Shown piece by piece: positions 1 to 8,682 of a DNA stretch of 64,000 bases. Position numbers and translations under genes: made by a program. Every line of letters begins with the position of its first letter. Within the stretch, counting starts at the first letter, position 1. The notes below the pieces were generated by a model. The model saw nothing but the letters and a program-made list of their open reading frames with translations. It did no database searches and was not told the origin of the DNA. Origin of the DNA: Oceaniglobus ichthyenteri (GTDB taxonomy: Bacteria; Pseudomonadota; Alphaproteobacteria; Rhodobacterales; Rhodobacteraceae); contig NZ_QAGK01000003.1 of the NCBI RefSeq assembly GCF_003057885.1, forward strand, positions 248,001-312,000, given 5' to 3'.

Positions 1-20
1 ACAACCGCCTGAACGGTCAT
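1..20 (-). CDS. 5' end of a possible gene cut by the left edge
   Basis: An ATG on the minus strand overlaps the TGA stop of the YaiI-like gene in an ATGA arrangement, which is the usual coupling in this genome. Only six full codons (MTVQAV) are visible before the window ends, so no function can be given. The only support is the 4-base overlap. Confidence 0.3.
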
Positions 21-469
21 GCCACATCCTTTGCACTGGCGCGCACCGCGCGGTCCAACCCATCCAGAAACCGTGACCGGTCGGCCTTTGTGAACGGTTT
101 CCCGCCGCCTTGGCGAAACGGATCGGCGGCGCGTAGATCGGTCATCAGATCGCGGGTGGCGAGGGTTTGGCCGATGTTCTTTTCGGTCAGCGGCTCACCA
201 TCGTGTTTGATCACCCGCGCGCCGTTTTCAATGGCGCGCGCCGCCAGCGGGATATCGGCCGTGACCACCACATCGCCCTTGGTGGCACGGTCGGCGATCC
301 ACATATCGGCGACATCGGGGCCATCATCCACGATCACCAGTTCCACATTGGGGTTGCGCGACGGGCGGATGCCGCCGTTGCACACCAGAAACATCTTGGT
401 GTTCAGGCGCGTCGCCACGGTTTCCGCCTCGGTTTTGACCGGGCAGGCATCGGCATCGATATAAATCAT
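17..469 (-). CDS. yaiI: YaiI/YqxD family protein (DUF188)
   Basis: A 150-residue cytoplasmic protein that begins [12 protein letters not shown], the N-terminal signature of the YaiI/YqxD (DUF188) family. Acidic residues in IDADACP and [12 protein letters not shown] recall PIN-like nucleases, and family members are usually predicted to be nucleic-acid-processing enzymes, but the biochemical role is not established. Length is normal for the family. Its ATG lies inside the last codons of the upstream S-formylglutathione hydrolase gene (4-base overlap), so the two are translationally coupled. No functional link to formaldehyde metabolism is known to me. Confidence 0.9.
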   Translation of the reverse strand: MIYIDADACPVKTEAETVATRLNTKMFLVCNGGIRPSRNPNVELVIVDDGPDVADMWIADRATKGDVVVTADIPLAARAIENGARVIKHDGEPLTEKNIGQTLATRDLMTDLRAADPFRQGGGKPFTKADRSRFLDGLDRAVRASAKDVA

Positions 470-1290
470 GCCAGCGCCGCAGCGTGAAACGCGATATGCT
501 CATCAATGAATGTCGAGATGAAGAAATAACTGTGGTCATATCCCGGCTGCATCCGGAATACGCCGGGCTGACGCCGCGCGGCCATGGCATTTGCCAATGT
601 TTCGGGGCGCAGTTCTTCCATGAACTGATCATCCGTGCCCACATCGATCAACATCGGCCCCTCAAACCCGGTTTGCAGCATGAGCAGGCTGGCATCATGA
701 GCCTGCCAGGTGGATTCATCATTGCCCAGATAGGCGGCCATCTGTTTGCGGCCCCAATCGCTGTGGGTGGGGTTGCAGATCGGCGAAAATGCCGAAACGC
801 TGGAAAACCGACCGGCCAGGCCCATCGCCAAGGTCAGTGCGCCATGCCCGCCCATGGAATGGCCGGTGATCGCCTGGCGGTCAAAATCCAACGGCTGATC
901 GGCCAGGGCGGCGGGCAGATCATCCGCCACATAATCCCACATCTGGTAATGGTGTGCCCAGGGGTCTTGGGTGGCATTTACATAAAACCCTGCGCCCTGG
1001 CCCAGATCGTAAGCCTCATCATCGGCCACGCCCGCGCCGCGCGGCGATGTGTCGGGAAACACCAAGGCCAGACCATGGCGCGCCGCGTGCGCCTGTGCGC
1101 CCGCCTTGACCATGGCGTTTTCATGGGTGCAGGTCAGCCCCGACAGAAACCAAAGCACCGGCACCTTGCCGTGTTTTGCCTGTGGCGGCAGAAACAGGCC
1201 AAAGGTCATTTCGCCCCCCGTGGCGGCGCTGTCATGGGCATAAACCCCTTGGGTTCCGCCGAAACATGTATTTTCTGATATGGTTTTCAT
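466..1290 (-). CDS. fghA: S-formylglutathione hydrolase
   Basis: Hydrolyses S-formylglutathione to glutathione and formate, the second step of glutathione-dependent formaldehyde oxidation, in the cytoplasm. The 274-residue esterase D/alpha-beta hydrolase has the nucleophile elbow GHSMGGHG (Ser145), acid residues in GTDDQF (Asp220/221) and catalytic His253 in YDHSYFF. The conserved FLSGLTC segment near residue 50 is also present. The start has an AGAGG ribosome site 8 bases upstream. The formate it makes is the substrate of the formate dehydrogenase encoded at 17-24 kb. The formaldehyde-oxidising GSH dehydrogenase is not in this window. Confidence 0.96.
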   Translation of the reverse strand: MKTISENTCFGGTQGVYAHDSAATGGEMTFGLFLPPQAKHGKVPVLWFLSGLTCTHENAMVKAGAQAHAARHGLALVFPDTSPRGAGVADDEAYDLGQGAGFYVNATQDPWAHHYQMWDYVADDLPAALADQPLDFDRQAITGHSMGGHGALTLAMGLAGRFSSVSAFSPICNPTHSDWGRKQMAAYLGNDESTWQAHDASLLMLQTGFEGPMLIDVGTDDQFMEELRPETLANAMAARRQPGVFRMQPGYDHSYFFISTFIDEHIAFHAAALA

Positions 1291-1317
1291 GGTTTGACCT
1301 CTTTCGTTGCCCTATGG

Positions 1318-2274
1318 CTATCCCGTGGCAAGGGCGCTGGCAACACCGCCGCCGGTGATCCAGGCGATCACCAACGAAACGCTCAGCACCGACAGGGCAG
1401 TTGAAATCAGGATTGAGGCCGACACCCGCTGTGGCGCAACCCCGTAATGTTGGGCGATGATATACACATTTCCCGCCACCGGCAGCGATGCCGCGGCAAT
1501 CATCACCCCGGCGGCATAGGGATCAACCGGAATGACATACAACACGGCCACGGCCACCGCCAAAGGGTGCAGCGCCAGTTTGCAGGTCGACAGCCAAATC
1601 GCCACGCTGACCCGTTCGGCCGATTTTGACGCCAGCGATGCGCCGATGGCGAACAGGGCGCCGGGCGTGGCCGCGCCGCCCAATATCGCCAGAAATTCGT
1701 TCATCGGTGCCGGGATCGGCCATTCCAGTGCGGCCCAGCCAAACCCAAGAGCGATGGACATGATCATCGGATTGCGCATCAGGCCCAAACCCACAGTGCG
1801 CACTACTCCAAAGGCCAACCGCCCGTCGCGCCCGCCCGTGATCAGGATCACCACCAGCGATCCAAACACGATCAGATCGACGGCGATAATCAACATCACC
1901 GGGCCGATCGCCCCGTCGCCCAGAAGGAGAACCAACATCGGCACGCCTAAAAACCCGACATTGCCAATCACCGCGCATTGCGCCTCAATTGCGGCCTGTT
2001 CCACCCCGACCCCCCGGATCACCGCCACAACCGTGGCCAACAGATATACCGCCAGCGACGCGCCGAAATAGGCCAGGATCAGATCACCGTCCAAAACCTC
2101 CCAGAATGACAGGTTGGCGGCGAACCGGAACAGCATTGCCGACAGGGCAAAGTAGAACACGAACTTGGTCAGATATCCTGTCGCCTCGGCGGTGAAAAAC
2201 CGGGTGCGCCCGGCAAGATAGCCAAGGGCGATCAAGGCAAAGAAAGGCAGGGTTTTCATGAAAATCTCAACCAT
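1318..2274 (-). CDS. AEC family transporter (auxin efflux carrier type permease)
   Basis: A 318-residue integral membrane protein with about ten hydrophobic segments in the two-times-five arrangement of the AEC (auxin efflux carrier/MleP) family. The N terminus FMKTLPFFALIALGYLAGR is typical, followed by a conserved Asn/Pro-containing segment near GNVGFLGVPM. Family members move organic acids or small anions out of or across the inner membrane; the substrate cannot be read from the sequence. Another possible start is the ATG five codons in (MKTLPF). It lies just upstream of fghA on the same strand with a 27-base gap, so co-transcription is possible. Confidence 0.88.
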   Translation of the reverse strand: MVEIFMKTLPFFALIALGYLAGRTRFFTAEATGYLTKFVFYFALSAMLFRFAANLSFWEVLDGDLILAYFGASLAVYLLATVVAVIRGVGVEQAAIEAQCAVIGNVGFLGVPMLVLLLGDGAIGPVMLIIAVDLIVFGSLVVILITGGRDGRLAFGVVRTVGLGLMRNPMIMSIALGFGWAALEWPIPAPMNEFLAILGGAATPGALFAIGASLASKSAERVSVAIWLSTCKLALHPLAVAVAVLYVIPVDPYAAGVMIAAASLPVAGNVYIIAQHYGVAPQRVSASILISTALSVLSVSLVIAWITGGGVASALATG

Positions 2275-2317
2275 GTCAAATGGCTAGACCGTCACCGATG
2301 AGAACACAATGCGCCCT

Positions 2318-2341
2318 GGTTTTTTCTTGCTGAAAATATCC
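2318..2341 (+). repeat. Intergenic repeat element, copy A
   Basis: Contains the core TTTTTTCTTGCTGAAAATAT preceded by GG and followed by CC. The same core with one base changed occurs at 37904-37927, and a shorter relative at 11233-11255. Copy A lies between the divergent AEC transporter and TetR genes, so it is not simply a terminator here. Confidence 0.55.
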
Positions 2342-2463
2342 GCGCCGCAGGCATCCTGCCCTTGCCACATGCGCAACGCGTGATAACTCATGCCCCAGTA
2401 GGGAACAGGCGCTTGCCCCGATTGAACCAAGCGGTTTACACTTGTCCAAAGCCGGGGGTGGCC

Positions 2464-3081
2464 ATGAACATGTTGGATCAGACGATCAAAAAAGGCCGCA
2501 AATTCGATCAGGTTCTGACCGGCGCGCGCGCGGTATTTCTGGCCGATGGGTTTGAGGGCGCCAGCGTCGATGAGATTGCCAAGGTGGCGGGCGTGTCGAA
2601 GGCCACGTTATACAGTTATTTTCCCGATAAACGGGTGCTGTTTTCCGAAGTGGCCAAGGCCGAATGCCGCCGCCAGGCCGATACCGCCATTGCCCAGATC
2701 GACATGGCCGGCCGCCCCGAAACCGTATTGTTTGCGGCGGGTTCACATCTGATCCGGTTTTTCCTGTCGGATTTCGGGCAACGGGTGTTTCGCATCTGCG
2801 TGGCTGAAACCGAACGGTTCCCCGAACTGGGCCGTCAGTTTTACGAAAGCGGCCCGGCGGTGGTGGAGGCGGCGCTGGTTGGTTATTTCGATCTGGCGAT
2901 GGCGCGGGGGGAACTAAAGATTCAGGATCAACCGCTGGCCGCGCATCAATTCAGCGAGTTGTGCAAGGCCGAGCTGTTTCCAAAGCTGGTGTTTGGGGTG
3001 CAAACCAGTTTCAGTGGTGCCGAGGTCGACCGCGTGATCGGTGGCGCGGTCGACATGTTCATGGCCCGCTACGGCGCTTAA
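2464..3081 (+). CDS. TetR/AcrR family transcriptional regulator
   Basis: A 205-residue repressor-type regulator. The N-terminal helix-turn-helix is clear (DEIAKVAGVSKATLYSYFPDK, roughly residues 37-57), followed by an all-helical ligand-binding domain that ends with a TetR_C-type helix (VDRVIGGAVDMFMARYG). I start at MNMLDQTIKKG rather than at an ATG 34 codons upstream, because the upstream extension is Pro/Arg-rich and unlike the family. It is divergent from the AEC transporter and may control it, but no operator is obvious. The stop codon overlaps the stop of the convergent NYN gene through a shared TTAA. Confidence 0.9.
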   Translation: MNMLDQTIKKGRKFDQVLTGARAVFLADGFEGASVDEIAKVAGVSKATLYSYFPDKRVLFSEVAKAECRRQADTAIAQIDMAGRPETVLFAAGSHLIRFFLSDFGQRVFRICVAETERFPELGRQFYESGPAVVEAALVGYFDLAMARGELKIQDQPLAAHQFSELCKAELFPKLVFGVQTSFSGAEVDRVIGGAVDMFMARYGA

Positions 3082-3800
3082 TCAATCCGGCGCAGGTGGA
3101 ACTGACTGCCGATTTTCTTGGTTTCGAACCGCTTCAGCTCTTGCACCAGATCGCTCAGCTTGCGCTTGCCATAGGTGCGGGTGTCGAAATCGGGGTTGTC
3201 GGCCATGATATATTGGCCAAGCGGGCCAAGGGCATACCATTCATCATCCTGATCGATCTTGTCCATCGCCTTGATGATCAGGGGCACGGCGTTGATCGGG
3301 GGTTGTTTGCCACCGGTGGCGGGGGCTGTCTCGCCCTTTTGGGTGGGGGCCGGTGGTTCATCGATGATATTTTCGATCAGAATGAACCGGTTGCACACAT
3401 TGCGCAGGGATTCCGGTGCCTTGCCTTCGCCAATGCCGATCACCACCAGACCCTGTTCGCGGATGCGGTTGGCCAAGGCGGTAAAATCGCTGTCGGAACT
3501 GACGATGACAAACCCATCGAACCGCCCTGTGTGCAAAATATCCATGGCATCGATCACCAGCCCGATATCGCTGGCGTTCTTGCCTTTGGTGTTTGCGGTT
3601 TCCTGATGCGCGACAAGGCCAAGCGCGCGCACGGTGCCGCTCCAATTGGCCAACTGGCCCGAGGACCAATCGCCGTACACCCGGCGCAGGGCCGGTTCGC
3701 CGATGGTGGTGATTTCTTTTAGGATCGCACCGGCATATTTCGCAGGAATATTATCGGCATCGATCAAGACGGCATAAAGGGGACGGTCATTGTGTTTCAT
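3078..3800 (-). CDS. NYN domain ribonuclease-like protein with C-terminal LOTUS/OST-HTH domain
   Basis: Residues 1-145 form an NYN (LabA/DUF88, PIN-like) domain. The metal-binding acidic residues are in VLIDADNIPA, DIGLVIDAMD and VSSDSDF, in the order expected for a Mg-dependent RNase fold. Residues about 170-240 (from PLIIKAMDKIDQ to QFHLRRID) look like an OST-HTH/LOTUS domain, a fold that binds RNA. The likely role is RNA degradation or processing in the cytoplasm; substrate unknown. A Pro/Thr-rich linker separates the domains. It is convergent with the TetR gene and has no operon partner. Confidence 0.88.
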   Translation of the reverse strand: MKHNDRPLYAVLIDADNIPAKYAGAILKEITTIGEPALRRVYGDWSSGQLANWSGTVRALGLVAHQETANTKGKNASDIGLVIDAMDILHTGRFDGFVIVSSDSDFTALANRIREQGLVVIGIGEGKAPESLRNVCNRFILIENIIDEPPAPTQKGETAPATGGKQPPINAVPLIIKAMDKIDQDDEWYALGPLGQYIMADNPDFDTRTYGKRKLSDLVQELKRFETKKIGSQFHLRRID

Positions 3801-3838
3801 GACCGTCCCATATCATACTGAAATAACTTTGGAAGAAT

Positions 3839-4189
3839 TCAATAGCACCAAAGCGGCCCGCAAATCGGCATTCGGCGCGACGTTTCTGTTTCGGCGTCCG
3901 TAATCACGTCAGTCAGTGACGGATCGCCCGCCGCCAACTCCTTTGCCAAGGCAAAGGCATCTTCGCGACTGGTCAGCGCATCGCCCGGCGCTGCCGCCGC
4001 ACCGCCAAGAGTGGCCCGCAGCCGGATGCCGGCGAGAACCAGAACCGGCTCACCCCGCGCCTGGCCCAGGGCAATAAGGTGTTCTGACATTGCGATTTCG
4101 TCCAGCACCGCAGGCGATGCAGTTTCCTGCGCCTGAATCGGCAGGGCAAAAGAGGTGGCAATGGCAAGGGCGGCAAGCAGTGTTTTCAT
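3839..4189 (-). CDS. Small secreted protein of unknown function
   Basis: A 116-residue protein from the preferred start MKTLLAALAIATSFALPIQAQE, a clean Sec signal peptide with AxA cleavage near residue 20. The mature part is helical and Ala-rich, with a central segment (SEHLIALGQARGEPVLVLAGIRL) that resembles periplasmic helical-hairpin proteins. The C terminus carries two Cys in ICGPLWC that could form a disulphide. I do not recognise the family. Longer upstream starts would put a basic leader before the signal peptide and are unlikely. Confidence 0.65.
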   Translation of the reverse strand: MKTLLAALAIATSFALPIQAQETASPAVLDEIAMSEHLIALGQARGEPVLVLAGIRLRATLGGAAAAPGDALTSREDAFALAKELAAGDPSLTDVITDAETETSRRMPICGPLWCY

Positions 4190-4266
4190 ATCTGGCATCC
4201 GTTTGAAGGTAAGCAATACAATAACGCTAGATCGGCATTTTCGGCCGCGCAACGGTTTCGTATCGG

Positions 4267-4283
4267 ATGACAGAGTTTGTCAT
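4267..4283. repeat. Perfect inverted repeat ATGACA-N5-TGTCAT
   Basis: Two 6-base arms separated by GAGTT lie in the gap between the NlpC/P60 stop codon and the start of the small secreted protein. There is no U-rich tract beside it, so it is more likely an operator or a weak hairpin than an intrinsic terminator. Confidence 0.4.
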
Positions 4284-4297
4284 TCGGTCGCCGGTGA

Positions 4298-5140
4298 TCA
4301 GGGAAACAGGCGGCGGCGCATGGTGACAGGGCCATCGCCGCCCGCCTCGATCCGGGCAATTGCATCGGCAATCGGTTCGCGCCGGGTGATCATGCCAAAG
4401 GCGGTGGCGTGAATCATGGTGTCCGCGTCTTCGGCAAGGGCAACATGCCCGGCCCAGAATATCACATCGTTGCGCTGACAGGGCTGATTGTCACCCAAGG
4501 GCACGCCCAACGTGCGCGCCTGTTGATCGCTGTCGCCCATACAGGCAATTCCGGCGGCCAGACACGCCGCCTGCACCAGCCCCGAACAATCAAGACCATC
4601 GCCGGTATTCCCGGCCCAAAGATAGGGCGTGCCCAAAAACAGGGCCGCGGTTTCGGCAGGGTCGGGCAGGGGGGCCGACACCGGGCGCAGATGATCGCGG
4701 TGCACGATCCCGGTGCCACCGTGCCAATTCACCGCGTGCCAATCCGACCTGTCGTCGCTCACGCTGACGCGGGCGTTGAACGGCAGGCGCATCAGCGGTG
4801 CGGCCTTCATTCCCGCCTGCGGGTAAATATGGGTTTGGCGCACACGCACGGCATGGGTGGGCGGGATGACCGGGCCAAGGGCGGCCTCATCGAGATACCC
4901 GCAATATCCATCCTTTCGGGATTGAACAAAGGCAACGCCGCCGCGCCGTTCATAGACATCGACGATATCGCCAAACAAAAGCTGTCGGTCGCGGGGGCCA
5001 TCGGGCCGGGCCAAAAGAAAGACGGCAAATGTGATAACTTGCGCCGGTTGCGGGGTGACAAAGCGGTCGGCCTTTACCTCACCCTCGAGATGAGCAGCGG
5101 CGACGCGGCCATTGGCGGGGGTCTGGCGGCGGTCTGTCAC
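4298..5140 (-). CDS. NlpC/P60 family peptidoglycan hydrolase with SH3 regions
   Basis: A 280-residue predicted gamma-D-glutamyl-diaminopimelate endopeptidase acting on cell-wall peptides. Residues about 45-150 hold two bacterial SH3-like modules. The C-terminal NlpC/P60 domain has the nucleophile Cys185 in GLDCSGLVQ, a His in AGHVAL (about 232) and a third polar His in MIHA (about 244). No signal peptide is visible, so export or a recycling role is uncertain; this architecture resembles the cytoplasmic YkfC-type recycling enzymes. The start is GTG overlapping the stop of the M17 aminopeptidase by four bases, which fits a joint role in breaking down wall peptides. Confidence 0.9.
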   Translation of the reverse strand: MTDRRQTPANGRVAAAHLEGEVKADRFVTPQPAQVITFAVFLLARPDGPRDRQLLFGDIVDVYERRGGVAFVQSRKDGYCGYLDEAALGPVIPPTHAVRVRQTHIYPQAGMKAAPLMRLPFNARVSVSDDRSDWHAVNWHGGTGIVHRDHLRPVSAPLPDPAETAALFLGTPYLWAGNTGDGLDCSGLVQAACLAAGIACMGDSDQQARTLGVPLGDNQPCQRNDVIFWAGHVALAEDADTMIHATAFGMITRREPIADAIARIEAGGDGPVTMRRRLFP

Positions 5141-6519
5141 AGGTTCAACATTCCCGGAAGCGCCTGAAGAATGGCGCGTGCGCCCATGCCAACGCCGCCT
5201 TTGGGGCGGGCGGGGGCGGGCGTGGGATTCCAGCCGTAGATATCAAAATGGGCATAGGGCGCAGACCCGGCAAAGCGGCGCAAGAACAGCGCGGCGGTGA
5301 TCGATCCGGCAAATCCGCCCGATGGCGCATTGTCCAGATCGGCAATGCCCGGTTCGATCATTGTTTCATAAGGATCCCAGAACGGCATCCGCCACAACGG
5401 ATCGCGCACCTGTGTCCCGGCATGAAACAGCGCATCGGCGATACCGTCATCGTCACAGTAATAGGGCGCCAGATCCGGCCCCACGGCCACCCGCGCGGCC
5501 CCGGTCAGGGTGGCCATCGAGATCGTCAGATCGCTGGGGGTTTCTGCGGCCAGCGCCAGAGCGTCGGCCAGAACCAGCCGGCCCTCGGCATCGGTGTTGT
5601 TGATTTCAACGGTCAGGCCATTGCGCGCGGTCAGGATATCGCCGGGGCGAAAGCTGTTTGCCGCCACGGCGTTTTCCACCGCCGGGATCAGCACGCGCAG
5701 ACGCAGTGGCAGGTTTTGTGCCATGATCATATGCGCCAGACCCAGAACCGTTGCCGCGCCGCCCATATCCTTTTTCATCAGCGCCATTGAGGCACCGGGT
5801 TTCAGGTTCAGCCCGCCGGTGTCAAAACACACGCCCTTGCCCACCAGGGTCAAGGTGGGGCCGGCATCGCCCCAGATCATATCAATCAGGCGGGGGGCGT
5901 CGGCGGCGGCGCGGCCCACGGCGTGGATCATCGGAAAATTATCGGTCAACAGGGCGTCACCGGTGGTGACGGACACCGCCGCGCCATGGGCGGCGGCCAG
6001 ATCGCGTGCGGCCTGCTCCAGCGCGGCTGGCCCCATATCGCTGGCCGGTGTGTTGATCAGATCGCGGGTCAGAGCCTCGCCCTTGGCGATGGTTTCCAGC
6101 CGGGCCGCATCAACCCCGTCGGGCGCGCGCAACATTGCCTTGGGCGGCGCGGATTTGGCATAGCGTTCAAACCGATACCCCGCCAACAGCCATCCCAGCG
6201 CCGCCTCATCCAAGGCCGGGCCGGTCATGTCTGTGTGCAATTCCCAGGTGCCCTCGGGCAGGTTGGCGCGCGCGGCGGCCACGGTGAACCGCCGCCGCCG
6301 GGCGTCGTTCGCGCCGCCAAGACCAACAATCGCGCCCACGGGCGCACCATCGGGCCCCGGCAGCACCAAAACCGTATCCGCCGCGCCGGTAAAGCCGTTG
6401 GCGCGCACCCACGCGCGATGGGCCGGCTCCGCGCGGTCAAGCCACCGATCCAGCCCTTGGGTGTCAACCACATGCAAGGGCAGGGCGGTTTCATCGGCGG
6501 GGGCAAAACGAAGGGGCAT
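5137..6519 (-). CDS. Leucyl aminopeptidase family protein (M17)
   Basis: A 460-residue cytoplasmic metallo-aminopeptidase that removes N-terminal residues from peptides. The M17 signature NTDAEGRL is intact, and the metal/active-site segment GKGVCFDTGGLNLKP with the following MKKDMGGAA is present. The N-terminal domain is shorter and more divergent than in PepA, typical of the PepB-like roseobacter branch. I start at MPLRFAPADE rather than 20 codons upstream, where the sequence is not protein-like. Coupled to the NlpC/P60 gene, it may degrade peptides released from murein or general cytoplasmic peptides. Confidence 0.92.
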   Translation of the reverse strand: MPLRFAPADETALPLHVVDTQGLDRWLDRAEPAHRAWVRANGFTGAADTVLVLPGPDGAPVGAIVGLGGANDARRRRFTVAAARANLPEGTWELHTDMTGPALDEAALGWLLAGYRFERYAKSAPPKAMLRAPDGVDAARLETIAKGEALTRDLINTPASDMGPAALEQAARDLAAAHGAAVSVTTGDALLTDNFPMIHAVGRAAADAPRLIDMIWGDAGPTLTLVGKGVCFDTGGLNLKPGASMALMKKDMGGAATVLGLAHMIMAQNLPLRLRVLIPAVENAVAANSFRPGDILTARNGLTVEINNTDAEGRLVLADALALAAETPSDLTISMATLTGAARVAVGPDLAPYYCDDDGIADALFHAGTQVRDPLWRMPFWDPYETMIEPGIADLDNAPSGGFAGSITAALFLRRFAGSAPYAHFDIYGWNPTPAPARPKGGVGMGARAILQALPGMLNL

Positions 6520-6590
6520 GGGGGGTGGCCTTTCCAGAAAACACTTCCGCCACACTAACCCTGTTTTGCCCGCCGACAAGACCCCATCGG

Positions 6591-6980
6591 TTACACGATC
6601 TGATCCTGCAAATCCCAGATTTCAGACAGGGCATCATTGCCCAACCGCACCAACCGGGCCAGATTAGCCGACAGCGCCACACCATCACTGCCCTTGGCCA
6701 ATGTGGCTACGGTAAAGGCGACGCGCGCCATCCGCTCCAACCCGATGCGCCCGGCAATTTCGCCTATGGCGATGCCTTCGGTTTTGATATCGTCAAACCG
6801 GTCCTGGCGATACGCCCCCGCGATCCGTGACAGGCCCAGGGCCACGTCTTCCAACGCTTCGGCGACGTTGTTGTCGGCCTGATTTGCGCTGTTGGTATCG
6901 CGCAACAGCGCCAGACATGCCGGATCAATCGACACCGGTTCGATTGGCCGCAACATTGCGACCTTGTGTTGAGTGTTCAT
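6591..6980 (-). CDS. Hypothetical helical protein
   Basis: A 129-residue soluble protein starting MNTQHKVAML, with a good GGTGGAAG ribosome site six to seven bases upstream. It is almost all predicted helix, with no signal peptide, membrane segment or Cys cluster. The pattern of acidic and hydrophobic residues (NNVAEALEDVALGLSRIAGAY) is reminiscent of histidine-phosphotransfer or four-helix-bundle proteins, but no phosphorylatable His motif stands out. I do not recognise the family. Confidence 0.65.
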   Translation of the reverse strand: MNTQHKVAMLRPIEPVSIDPACLALLRDTNSANQADNNVAEALEDVALGLSRIAGAYRQDRFDDIKTEGIAIGEIAGRIGLERMARVAFTVATLAKGSDGVALSANLARLVRLGNDALSEIWDLQDQIV

Positions 6981-7124
6981 ATTCTTCCACCTCTCTTGCC
7001 CCACAGGCATCATTTCAGAAATGGCTCAACAATTCGTTGCCGCGTGAGGGCAGAAATCGCTCGAATTCCCCGAAAATTGGCACTACACGGGGGCACAACA
7101 GGCCGTTGAGAAAAAGGATCTTGG

Positions 7125-7772
7125 ATGGAATTCGCCCAACCGCTTCCCGCCTATTTGGTACAGCGTTATCATGGCTGGAAGGCGACGACATATACCGAGA
7201 ACAAAGTGTGGTATCGCCATTTGGCCAGCGAGGGGCAGCATCCCCGCGCCATGGTGATTTCATGTTGCGACAGCCGTGTGCACGTTACCTCTATTTTCGG
7301 GGCCGAGCAGGGCGAGTTTTTCATTCATCGCAATATCGCCAATCTGGTGCCGCCCTTTACCGACGACGGCGATCACCACGGCACATCGGCGGCGGTGGAA
7401 TATGCGGTCACCGCGTTGAAGGTGCCCCATATCATCGTGCTGGGCCATTCCAACTGTGGCGGTGTGAAAGGGTGTTACGACATGTGTTCCGGCACCGCGC
7501 CCGAGCTGGAAAAAAAGACCAGCTTTATTGGCCGCTGGATGGATATTTTGCGGCCCGGTTACCTGGCGCTGAAGCAAACCGAAGATGTTGCGCGCCAGAT
7601 CGAGCTGGAACATGCGGCGGTGCGAATTTCGCTGGATAATCTGATGTCATTCCCCTTTGTCGCCGATGCCGTGCGCGAAGAGCGTCTGACCCTGCATGGA
7701 TTATGGACAGATATCGGCGAAGGCGGCCTGTGGGGATTTGACGGCAAAGCCAAAGCGTTTGAACCGCTTTGA
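7125..7772 (+). CDS. Beta-class carbonic anhydrase
   Basis: Interconverts CO2 and bicarbonate in the cytoplasm using zinc. The 215-residue protein has the zinc ligands in the expected order: Cys47 in CCDSR (with the Asp49/Arg51 dyad), His108 and Cys111 in GHSNCGG. The FFIHRNIANLVPP segment is also typical. Length is normal. It stands alone, with a hairpin after the stop codon. A link to CO2 released by formate dehydrogenase is plausible physiology, not shown by the sequence. Confidence 0.96.
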   Translation: MEFAQPLPAYLVQRYHGWKATTYTENKVWYRHLASEGQHPRAMVISCCDSRVHVTSIFGAEQGEFFIHRNIANLVPPFTDDGDHHGTSAAVEYAVTALKVPHIIVLGHSNCGGVKGCYDMCSGTAPELEKKTSFIGRWMDILRPGYLALKQTEDVARQIELEHAAVRISLDNLMSFPFVADAVREERLTLHGLWTDIGEGGLWGFDGKAKAFEPL

Positions 7773-7782
7773 TTGCGTAGGG

Positions 7783-7803
7783 CAGGCGGCATCTGGCCGC
7801 CTG
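7783..7803 (+). terminator. Hairpin after the carbonic anhydrase gene
   Basis: CAGGCGGC and GCCGCCTG pair perfectly around the loop ATCTG in the gap between two convergent genes. No U-tract follows, so termination is plausible but not certain. Confidence 0.5.
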
Positions 7804-7822
7804 TCGTGGCGCGCCGGTTGGT

Positions 7823-8014
7823 TCAAATGGATGCCAGCAGCGCCTCGCGCGGGGGCGACATGCGGATGCGCAAATCGGTCAGTTGCGCGGCCACCGAATG
7901 TTGTGGCACGGTGCGCGGGCGCCCATCCCAAAACAGGTTGATCTGCGGCATCCGCGTTTCCAAAAGCGCGGTCTTGCGGTTCTGGCGGGCCTTTTCAACA
8001 AGTTCCTGATACAT
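7823..8014 (-). CDS. Small hypothetical protein (63 residues)
   Basis: From MYQELVEKARQNR, preceded by a CGGAG ribosome site. A longer in-frame start 23 codons upstream would run into the stop region of the next small gene and has no ribosome site. The protein is soluble, basic in its N-terminal half, and has the motif LETRMPQINLFWDGRPR. Family not recognised. It sits 25 bases downstream of another tiny gene on the same strand, and the pair probably forms an operon. Confidence 0.5.
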   Translation of the reverse strand: MYQELVEKARQNRKTALLETRMPQINLFWDGRPRTVPQHSVAAQLTDLRIRMSPPREALLASI

Positions 8015-8039
8015 CTGAAACTCCGTTCTTACTTCGAAA

Positions 8040-8216
8040 TTATGGCGTGGTGCGGTTGGTGTGATATCCCAATTCGGCTGCAAACAGCCGGGTGATTTCT
8101 GCGCGGCTCAGGCGTTCTGGTGCGCGCGGGCAATGTGATTGGCGTTCCAACGTGACCGGGATTGGCCAGGCATTGTTCCAAAATCGGCCGAGTATTCGTG
8201 TCAGGTGTTTCATCAT
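8040..8216 (-). CDS. Small basic hypothetical protein (58 residues)
   Basis: Read directly from the minus strand: ATG ATG AAA CAC CTG ACA with a GGAG ribosome site five to six bases before the first ATG, and a TAA stop. It encodes a basic protein beginning MMKHLTRILGRFWNNAW and ending with RLSRAEITRLFAAELGYHTN. The last part looks like an amphipathic helix pair. Codon usage matches real genes nearby, and it lies 25 bases upstream of the 63-residue gene in the same direction. Function unknown. Confidence 0.55.
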   Translation of the reverse strand: MMKHLTRILGRFWNNAWPIPVTLERQSHCPRAPERLSRAEITRLFAAELGYHTNRTTP

Positions 8217-8682
8217 CCACTCCGATCATCACCCCCCACGCCCGCATATGGCGCGCTGTGGGGGGCTGAGATTCAAGGTTGTTCCGCTTGATTTGCCGGC
8301 CCGATCAACGGTGGCGGGAGCATCGTTTCGAATGCCCCGATCTGTGAACGGTGCCCCAGTTCCCTGGTCGGCATCGTTCGGTGCGGCGGTCAGGATCGCG
8401 TTGTCGTATGTCAGGCACCCCTGCACTGTCATACCGTCGATCTGCCTTGCCGCGCCTCTCCCCTCTCCCGAACCAAACTGTCCGAGGTCATGACCCGGTT
8501 TAACACGCACATTGTTGCCGGACCTTTACGGAACCAATTTCAATCCGCCGCGCTCTGTTAACCTTTGACGTACAGAACTGATTTTGTTGGATAAAAAACA
8601 GGTTTAGTGGTGGAATTTTCTGTATCTCCGCGCCCTTTTCACGGATTGTTCCCGGATTTCACCCCATGGTAAGCTTTCTGTC

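Noticed and set aside
484-1278. 264-residue open frame on the plus strand opposite fghA
   Set aside because: Lies wholly antisense to a clear S-formylglutathione hydrolase gene; GC-rich genomes of this kind give long antisense frames.
8229-8510. 93-residue minus-strand frame in the long gap
   Set aside because: No ribosome site, no hydrophobic core pattern, and not recognised; kept as non-coding.
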